A stretch of 10,962 nt of DNA, taken from NCBI GenBank assembly GCA_021795795.1, contig JAJYPA010000251.1, forward strand, positions 1 to 10,962, read 5' to 3'. Within the stretch, counting starts at the first letter, position 1. Every line of letters begins with the position of its first letter. Shown here one piece after another: positions 6,312 through 10,962 of this stretch. The stretch is from Pseudomonadota bacterium. GTDB lineage: Bacteria; Pseudomonadota; Gammaproteobacteria; Halothiobacillales; Halothiobacillaceae. The notes beneath the pieces were generated by a model. It worked only from the letters and a program-made list of their open reading frames with translations. It had not been told where the DNA came from and searched no databases. The translations under genes were made by a program, and so were the position numbers.

Positions 6312-7745
6312 ATGTCTATTAATGTGGATACAGAGAGCACGAACCAAGGTATGGAATTAAAAAATGCTAATCTTGGATTTTGGGAAATATTCGGACAATC
6401 CATAGCAAATCTTTCCCCTACCTTCGTGCCGGCACTTAACGTGGCTGTAGTAGTTGCGTTGGCTGGGAATGGTACATGGTTAGTTTTTGGCCTTGCCTGT
6501 CTTGGTCTAACTCTGGTGGCAATTAATGTCGGTATATTCGCTAAACGTATATCTAGCACAGGGTCATTATTCCTATATATTTCAAATGGGTTAGGTTCTA
6601 CTGCTGGGATTGTTGCCGGATGGGGGCTTGGCGCGGCATATGTCAGCACAGCAATTGCCGTTCTTGCAGGTGAGTACATTTTTATCTATGCTGCCACACA
6701 GTATTTTGGATTTGGTATATCATCTAGCTTAATCTATTTGTTAACTATGGTTTTAATTATTTATTTAACGTATAGAGATATCCGTGTTTCAGCAAGAGTG
6801 AGTATATTTATAGAAGCTATTTCAATCACTATTGTTTTAGTTCTTTTGTGTGCGATTATGGTCAGCGGAACTTATAAGATTGTTGATATGGATCAATTAT
6901 CACTCCGTGGGACCTCTTTCAAAGGTATGGCTGAGGGTGTTTTCATCGCCATGTTCTCTTTAGCTGCATTTGATAGCGGTGCATCATTAAGTGGTGAGGC
7001 AAAAAATCCTTTGCGTACCGTGCATAAGGTTGTAATATCTACAGAGATAATAGCGGGTATATTTGGATTATTTGTTGCGTACTTAATGATGATAGCATTT
7101 AAGGGAAATTCTGCTGTTTTTGGTGCCAGCAAAACGCCATTAATGTATATTACAAATGATCTTGGTGTGCCTTACATTGGGCCATTTATGTATTTTATTG
7201 CGGCTATCAGCGCTTTTGCATGCGTTATGGCATCAATAAATGCAGCCTCTCGTATTTTTTATTCTATGGCCAGGTTTAAAATCGTCCATAGATCTATGGG
7301 TCTGGTCCATAAAAAATACGGAACACCGCACGTGGCACTTTTGTTAATTTCAATATTTGTTTTGGCTTGTGTGTCGTTGTTTTCTTTTGATGGAAGCGCT
7401 ATAAACGTTTTTGATCTAACAGGTACATTCGCGACGTTCGGATTTATGACGGCCTATTTTCTGGTCAGCGTAGCCGCGCCAGTTTATCTTGTTAATAATA
7501 GAAACCCAACCTTTTTGGCTTTCCTTTCCGGAGTCTTAGGAGCGTTATTTATGCTTGCCGCCTTTGTCGGCAGTATGTATCCGGTTCCTCCTTTTCCATA
7601 CAATGTAATACCGTATTTATATATAGCATATCTTATTGTTGGTATTGGATGGTTTATTTATGCAAAAAATAAAGCACCTCAGATGGTTAAACTGATTGAG
7701 CAGGATCTGGAGGAGAATGCTATGTTCATAATCGGGAAGAAGTAG
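6312..7745 (+). CDS. APC-family amino-acid permease
   Basis: This is an inner-membrane secondary transporter for amino acids or amines; the exact substrate cannot be told from sequence. I start at ATG 6312 (477 residues), where GGGGA is 7 bases upstream and the protein begins MSINVDTEST. The upstream ATG at 6237 adds 25 residues unlike the family. The first membrane segment has the APC pattern FGQSIANLSPTFVPAL (27-42), followed by AGNGTWLVFG. The segment SLSGEAKNPLRTVHKVV (225-241) is the conserved loop of amino-acid permeases. About 12 hydrophobic segments extend to SMYPVPPFPYNVIPYLYIAY and a short charged tail. The gene is strikingly A+T-rich, with many ATA, TTA and TAT codons, unlike the G+C-rich putA and amidase. 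Together with IS debris on both sides this suggests acquisition by transfer. No clear promoter was found. Confidence 0.9.
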   Translation: MSINVDTESTNQGMELKNANLGFWEIFGQSIANLSPTFVPALNVAVVVALAGNGTWLVFGLACLGLTLVAINVGIFAKRISSTGSLFLYISNGLGSTAGIVAGWGLGAAYVSTAIAVLAGEYIFIYAATQYFGFGISSSLIYLLTMVLIIYLTYRDIRVSARVSIFIEAISITIVLVLLCAIMVSGTYKIVDMDQLSLRGTSFKGMAEGVFIAMFSLAAFDSGASLSGEAKNPLRTVHKVVISTEIIAGIFGLFVAYLMMIAFKGNSAVFGASKTPLMYITNDLGVPYIGPFMYFIAAISAFACVMASINAASRIFYSMARFKIVHRSMGLVHKKYGTPHVALLLISIFVLACVSLFSFDGSAINVFDLTGTFATFGFMTAYFLVSVAAPVYLVNNRNPTFLAFLSGVLGALFMLAAFVGSMYPVPPFPYNVIPYLYIAYLIVGIGWFIYAKNKAPQMVKLIEQDLEENAMFIIGKK

Positions 7746-7748
7746 AAG

Positions 7749-8171
7749 CTGAAGTTCGGCTGAATTTCACATTTTGCTGATCGCCAAGCCTCAAGCCACC
7801 ATACGCATCAGCACCTTGGTGAATGATTTATGGAGAGGTTGGCAGAGATTGGGCCAAAGCCCCAGAAAATGGTCGGAGAGTGCTTCGTCCGCGAGGAGTC
7901 TGCGGACATCTGAGAAGGCGAAACTGGTCCGGCCTTTGACGATATGGCGGCGCTCGGGGTCTGCCTCGATGCGATCCGCATAGATCCAGGTCAGGGTCGT
8001 GGCCAGCAGGCAGAAATTGAGGTGGTTCGTGACCGCATCGGCGGTACGGGTCTGGCTGCGGGCACTGCCGATCTCCTGCTTGATCTCTTTGAAGCCCGCC
8101 TCGATCTTCCAGCGGGCGCCATAGTATTCGATGATCTGGGTCACCGAGAGGGTCAGGTCCGTGGTTATCAA
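7749..8171 (-). mobile_element. 3' fragment of an IS4-type insertion sequence
   Basis: The fragment includes a transposase C-terminus and about 40 further bases that may reach the IS end near 7749, just after the permease stop. The terminal bases GCTGAAGTTCGGC can fold on themselves. Homology stops abruptly at about 8165-8171, so the other half of the element and its second inverted repeat are missing. The boundary at 7749 is a guess. Confidence 0.5.
7791..8171 (-). pseudogene. IS4-family transposase, C-terminal third only
   Basis: About 126 codons remain, ending at TGA 7791. The reading begins ITTDLTLSVTQIIEYYGARW and continues KIEAGFKEIKQEIGSARSQT. It contains the IS4-family signature Y-(2)-R-(3)-E-(6)-K in YGARWKIEAGFKEIK, whose Glu is the last acidic residue of the DDE catalytic triad. 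It continues with TNHLNFCLLATTLTWIYADR, which is typical of these enzymes. The first two catalytic Asp residues are absent, and an in-frame stop lies directly upstream (8172-8174), so it cannot encode an active enzyme. The only possible start is a TTG at the break point. It probably marks an old insertion between the permease and peptidase genes followed by deletion. Confidence 0.82.
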
Positions 8172-8475
8172 TCAGCGCTTGTGATTGGTCAGTTTTCAGC
8201 AGGGATTAGCGTCAAGATTGTTCACTCAAGACCCGATCAATATTCTGGCAATTCTTACTCTTCTTCGCCGAGTTAGTGTGCCAATTTTCACGATATAGCA
8301 CGGTAAAATCCTGATGCTGACATGTGGCTAACGGATAACCCTGATTAACATACCTGAGGACGGTGAGCTTGCCATTCTGCAGCAACATCGCCAGCAGGCC
8401 GCCCCTACCCAGTGTGTTTCCACCCTCAAAGACCATGAGGAACAAACTGCCAGTTTAAAAGCCCCCTAAATTTAA
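8172..8475. other. Stretch without a recognisable gene
   Basis: No gene is recognised here. A minus-strand reading of 77 codons (8212-8445, containing MVFEGGNTLGRGGLLAMLLQ) has a weak start and no ribosome-binding site. A plus-strand reading (about 8345-8468, containing EDGELAILQQHRQQAAPTQC) also looks mildly protein-like but has no start. The two are in antisense register, so at most one is real, and both may be debris of the neighbouring insertion. A short palindrome, AAACTGCCAGTTT, sits at 8444-8456, about 20 bases before the candidate promoter of the next gene. Confidence 0.4.
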
Positions 8476-8491
8476 TGGCATAAATATTGCC
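8476..8491 (+). promoter_or_regulatory. Candidate sigma-54 promoter for the isoaspartyl peptidase
   Basis: TGGCATAAATATTGCC has the GG-N10-GC spacing and matches TGGCA and TTGC of the sigma-54 core. It departs from the core mainly at the sixth base (T for C) and the last (C for A/T). It is the best of the three such matches in the window. Transcription would start near 8502, giving a leader of about 90 bases. Confidence 0.48.
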
Positions 8492-8593
8492 TAGTTTTAT
8501 TGGGTTTTAAAGATGAACAGCCGCTGTGCATTTGCCGACCGAATGGAGAAATATGCTCAGAAGCTTTTCCTCCATAGGGAATGATGAGGATGC

Positions 8594-9475
8594 ATGAACA
8601 TTGCAATAGCGATTCATGGCGGTGCGGGTAATATACGACAGGCATATCTGACAGAAGATATGGCAGAATGTCGTCATGAGAGACTGCGCAAAGCCCTTCG
8701 CGCCGGTTGGGTGCTACTCCGAGCCCAAGGGTCAGCGCTAGATGCAGTGACCGCTGCCGTTTGTGCATTGGAGGATGATCCACTGTTCAATGCTGGCCAC
8801 GGCGCAGCGCTCACTGATCTAGGTACGACGGAGATGGACGCTGCAATCATGGCCGGGGAACATCGGCAGGCTGGTGCTGTCGCAGGCATTTGCGGACCTC
8901 GCAACCCCATACTGGTGGCTCGCGCAGTGATGGAAACGACACCGCATCTATTTTTAATTGGCGAGGGAGCGCACCTGATTGCACGTAATGCAGGGCACCC
9001 TTTTGAAAGCGCAGAATATTTTGAAACTCCCAGTAGCCGCGCCGCATTACACCGTGAGCTGGCGAGGCGCGCGGCGAACGCGCCAGGCCATCGTTCTGAC
9101 GCTGATCGTCATGGCACCGTCGGTGCAGTTGCGCGGGATTCTGCCAACCATCTCGCTGCAGCGACTTCGACTGGTGGCATTACCGCCAAACTAGCCGGAC
9201 GTGTGGGTGACACGCCAATTATCGGTGCGGGAACGTTCGCGGATGATGCCACCTGTGCGGTGAGCTGTACTGGCACCGGCGAGGTTTTTATTCGCTATAC
9301 GGCTGCCGCCGAGATTGCCGCAAGAATGCGTTATAAGAATGAAACACTGGAGCACGCTGCGGCGAAGGTTGTTGCCGAGCTCGCCAGCCACGGAGGCGAT
9401 GGCGGGCTCATTGCCGTCGCCTCCTCAGGGACCCCACCCTGCCCTTCAATACATCTGGTATGTATCGCGGCATGA
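8594..9475 (+). CDS. iaaA: Isoaspartyl peptidase / plant-type L-asparaginase, C-terminus frameshifted
   Basis: This Ntn hydrolase family cleaves isoaspartyl dipeptides and asparagine after autocatalytic cleavage before a Thr. The 293-residue reading starts MNIAIAIHGGAGNI, the usual family N-terminus, with GAGGA upstream. NAGHGAALTDLGTTEMDAAIM (66-86) is the conserved alpha-subunit region, and HGTVGAVARD gives the predicted nucleophile Thr175. Further active-site matches are STGGITAKLAGR with Thr193 and Arg203, Asp206 in VGDTP, and Thr226-Gly227 in SCTGTGE; all sit 4 residues below E. coli IaaA numbering. After GGLIAVASSGTP (270-281) the reading departs from the family, while the expected ending is encoded one frame over. 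Without the shift the protein would be about 315 residues, close to E. coli IaaA. All catalytic residues precede the shift, but the last part of the beta-subunit fold is lost. It lies 148 bases before the amidase start. Confidence 0.88.
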   Translation: MNIAIAIHGGAGNIRQAYLTEDMAECRHERLRKALRAGWVLLRAQGSALDAVTAAVCALEDDPLFNAGHGAALTDLGTTEMDAAIMAGEHRQAGAVAGICGPRNPILVARAVMETTPHLFLIGEGAHLIARNAGHPFESAEYFETPSSRAALHRELARRAANAPGHRSDADRHGTVGAVARDSANHLAAATSTGGITAKLAGRVGDTPIIGAGTFADDATCAVSCTGTGEVFIRYTAAAEIAARMRYKNETLEHAAAKVVAELASHGGDGGLIAVASSGTPPCPSIHLVCIAA

Positions 9476-9540
9476 TCGGGGCAGACGGGATGTTGCACAC
9501 GGCAATCCATAGCGAGGTCTTTCAAACAATTTACCCCTGA
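9431..9540 (+). pseudogene. iaaA: Out-of-frame C-terminal tail of the isoaspartyl peptidase
   Basis: In the frame offset by one base the sequence reads TLPFNTSGMYRGMIGADGML and then HTAIHSEVFQTIYP before TGA at 9538-9540. This is the normal family ending (compare LPFNTEGMYR in E. coli IaaA). The shift coincides with the run of four C at 9432-9435; one more C would restore GTPTLPFNTSG without any other change. It is either a recent inactivating deletion or a homopolymer sequencing error. I favour a recent event or an error because the tail is otherwise intact. Confidence 0.85.
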
Positions 9541-9623
9541 ACCATCCGTAGGATTAGCAGGATATAAACCCGATTCACCAATCCAGCCATGCCTAACACA
9601 TCTCTACCACTACTGAGGTACCT

Positions 9624-10583
9624 ATGCTCCAAAAAACCCACATGACAGATCACCTCCACGCTCTGCACACCATACATACCCATTGCGGGTGGGATAATGC
9701 GTTGCCTCCAGCCATCCGCATTGCACCGGGCGAACGCGTAGAATTTGATATCGTCGACGCATCCGGCGGCCAACTGTCACCGAAATCCATGGCACAGGAG
9801 GTGAAGCAATTCGACTTTACACGCTTGAACCCTGTCACTGGCCCCGTCTATGTAGAGGGTGCTGAGCCCGGCGATGCACTTGTTGTTCGACTGCTCCATT
9901 TTCAACCTTCAGGATGGGGCTGGACGGCACTCATTCCGGGCTTTGGCTTATTGGCGGATGCCTTTCCTGAGGCCGCACTGCAGCAGTGGAATTATGACCC
10001 AAGCTGCAATATGCCCGCCCTCTTCGGCAAACATGCCAAGGTGCCCCTCAAACCATTCACGGGCACCATCGGGGTAGCACCGGCAGAACCTGGAATACAT
10101 AGTGTAGTGCCACCGCGACCAGTCGGAGGCAACATGGATATACGGGACATTGCCGTTGGCACCACGCTCTATCTGCCCGTGGCAGTTGCCGGTGCCCTCT
10201 TCTCGGTGGGGGATACCCATGCGGCCCAGGGAGACGGGGAAGTCTGTGGAACGGCCATCGAGAGCCCCATGATTTTGGCTCTGCAGTTTGATCTGATTAA
10301 GGGGATGCATCTGCCCTCTCCCCGCCTAGTCACGCAGGGACCGGTAACCCAACACCTTGACCGTCATGGATATCAAGTGACCACCGGCATAGGGCCAGAT
10401 CTCATGCAGGCCTCCCGAGAAGCAGTACGTTATATGGTAGATTGGCTCTGTACCGCGCAACATCTCAATGCTGAAGACGCGTATATGCTGTGTAGCGTCT
10501 GCGGAGACCTGCGGATCAGTGAGATTGTCGATCAACCCCACTGGGTTGTCTCTTTTTACTTCCCCCGAATAGTTTTTGAGTGA
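9624..10583 (+). CDS. Acetamidase/formamidase (FmdA/AmdA) family protein
   Basis: The family hydrolyses short amides to ammonia and the matching acid in the cytoplasm; the true substrate is not fixed by sequence. The start ATG 9624 has TGAGGT 5 bases upstream and gives 319 residues. Conserved blocks include NPVTGPVYVEGAEPGDAL (69-86), GTIGVAPAEPGIHSVVPPRP (147-166), VGGNMDIRDI (167-176), GTTLYLPV, and the hallmark GALFSVGDTHAAQGDGEVCG (190-209) followed by TAIE, which contains the presumed metal-binding His199 and Glu206. The C-terminal AYMLCSVCGDLRISEIVDQP is also typical. No signal peptide is seen. It follows the isoaspartyl peptidase tail by 83 bases on the same strand with no promoter evident between them, so the two are probably co-transcribed. 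Both would release ammonia. Confidence 0.9.
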   Translation: MLQKTHMTDHLHALHTIHTHCGWDNALPPAIRIAPGERVEFDIVDASGGQLSPKSMAQEVKQFDFTRLNPVTGPVYVEGAEPGDALVVRLLHFQPSGWGWTALIPGFGLLADAFPEAALQQWNYDPSCNMPALFGKHAKVPLKPFTGTIGVAPAEPGIHSVVPPRPVGGNMDIRDIAVGTTLYLPVAVAGALFSVGDTHAAQGDGEVCGTAIESPMILALQFDLIKGMHLPSPRLVTQGPVTQHLDRHGYQVTTGIGPDLMQASREAVRYMVDWLCTAQHLNAEDAYMLCSVCGDLRISEIVDQPHWVVSFYFPRIVFE

Positions 10584-10592
10584 GTCCGGGCG

Positions 10593-10627
10593 ATCAGCCA
10601 ACCCTTCGGCACATAGGGCTACCTGAT
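10593..10627. repeat. Inverted repeat just after the amidase gene
   Basis: ATCAG (10593-10597) pairs with CTGAT (10623-10627), and CCCT (10602-10605) with AGGG (10615-10618), giving an interrupted hairpin. It has no U-tract, so it is a poor intrinsic terminator. Its outer edge abuts exactly the predicted 3' end of the group II intron fragment. Confidence 0.35.
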
Positions 10628-10800
10628 ATCGCGGTAGGGATACCCATTACTGGGCACCCCCCGCACAGATCCCGGCGGGCGCAATTCACGCACCGGGCTC
10701 CCACCTTGGGTGTTTGGCGGCAAACCTTTGGTTTAGCCACGGGTGAAGGATACGTGGCGATGGTAACCACGCTGCAGCAAGTTGCGTCATTCGGTCCCAC
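10628..10800 (-). mobile_element. 3' end of a group II intron (domains V and VI), remnant
   Basis: On the minus strand, 10700-10668 begins GAGCCCGG and ends CCGGGATC, the shape of domain V with its AGC triad in the lower stem. The stem from 10664 on pairs GCGG with CCGC and GGGGT with ATCCC, leaving a bulged TA. The bulged A (10635) stands 7 bases before an AT end at 10628, as expected for the domain VI branch point and a 3' splice site. Upstream, the reading AWLPSPRILHPW and KHPRWEPGA (stop 10686) resembles readings that often precede domain V in such introns. No reverse-transcriptase domains and no 5' end are present. The match is from memory of the consensus, and a G-A pair replaces the usual G-U in the lower stem. 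Confidence 0.5.
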
Positions 10801-10881
10801 CTAGTGAAATCCGTGCTTATCGGGTTAGGAGACATTAGCAAATAACTTGTATTTTTCATGTAGCAGGCATAGTCTTGCGGC

Positions 10882-10962
10882 ATGGAAGCAGACGTACTGA
10901 TAGCCGCTCGACACCAAGCGCTCGAAGGGATACTGGATGAGCGGCAAAGACGACTGCATGCG
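10882..10962 (+). CDS. ISAzo13-family transposase (first 27 codons, runs off right edge)
   Basis: From ATG 10882 the reading is MEADVLIAARHQALEGILDE and continues RQRRLHA to the edge of the window without a stop. ISAzo13-type transposases begin with a closely similar pattern, of the form IxxRYxxLxPxLDERxRRLWAA. No strong ribosome-binding site is visible. The A+T-richer 80 bases before it (about 10801-10881) probably hold the left end of the element. The break between that stretch and the group II intron fragment near 10800 suggests the IS landed in the intron. Whether the transposase is intact cannot be judged here. Confidence 0.62.
   Translation, partial: MEADVLIAARHQALEGILDERQRRLHA

Noticed and set aside
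7741..7770. Intrinsic terminator after the permease
   Set aside because: A short stem (AGCTGA/TCGGCT) exists, but it is weak, contains a G-T pair, and lacks an adjacent U-run. It is more likely an IS end.

Overview
The window looks like chromosomal DNA of a Gram-negative proteobacterium. It carries an outer-membrane TonB-dependent receptor with its ExbB-ExbD-TonB energising complex and a proteobacterial-type PutA. The mix of gene content and IS debris is compatible with an Acidithiobacillus-like acidophile, but that genus guess is an inference and nothing in the window proves it.

Layout. On the minus strand, positions 3060 to 1 hold a tight cluster exbB-exbD-tonB-putA; putA runs off the left edge. 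A 459-base divergent intergenic region (3061-3519) separates it from a plus-strand TonB-dependent receptor (3520-5991). Next comes a vestigial IS21-type left end with a broken istA start (about 5992-6220, minus), and then an A+T-rich APC-family amino-acid permease (6312-7745, plus). A 3'-terminal scrap of an IS4-type transposase (7791-8171, minus) and a stretch with no recognisable gene (8172-8475) follow. Then come an isoaspartyl peptidase/plant-type asparaginase whose C-terminus is knocked out of frame by one base (8594-9540, plus) and an acetamidase/formamidase family protein (9624-10583, plus). The right edge holds the 3' end (domains V and VI) of a group II intron on the minus strand (about 10628-10800) and the first 27 codons of an ISAzo13-type transposase (10882 onward, plus).

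How the genes may work together. The cargo genes share a theme of taking up and breaking down organic nitrogen: energised uptake across the outer membrane, an amino-acid permease in the inner membrane, proline oxidation by PutA, isoaspartyl/asparagine hydrolysis, and amide hydrolysis. I read this as a nitrogen-scavenging locus that has been repeatedly hit by mobile elements. The most interesting unlisted signal is three sigma-54-like (GG-N10-GC) promoter matches. They sit in front of exbB, in front of the divergent receptor, and in front of the isoaspartyl peptidase, with a 16-bp perfect dyad between the two divergent ones. If real, they make the receptor, its energy complex (with putA behind it) and the asparaginase one RpoN regulon. 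This was found by eye and needs computation and experiment.
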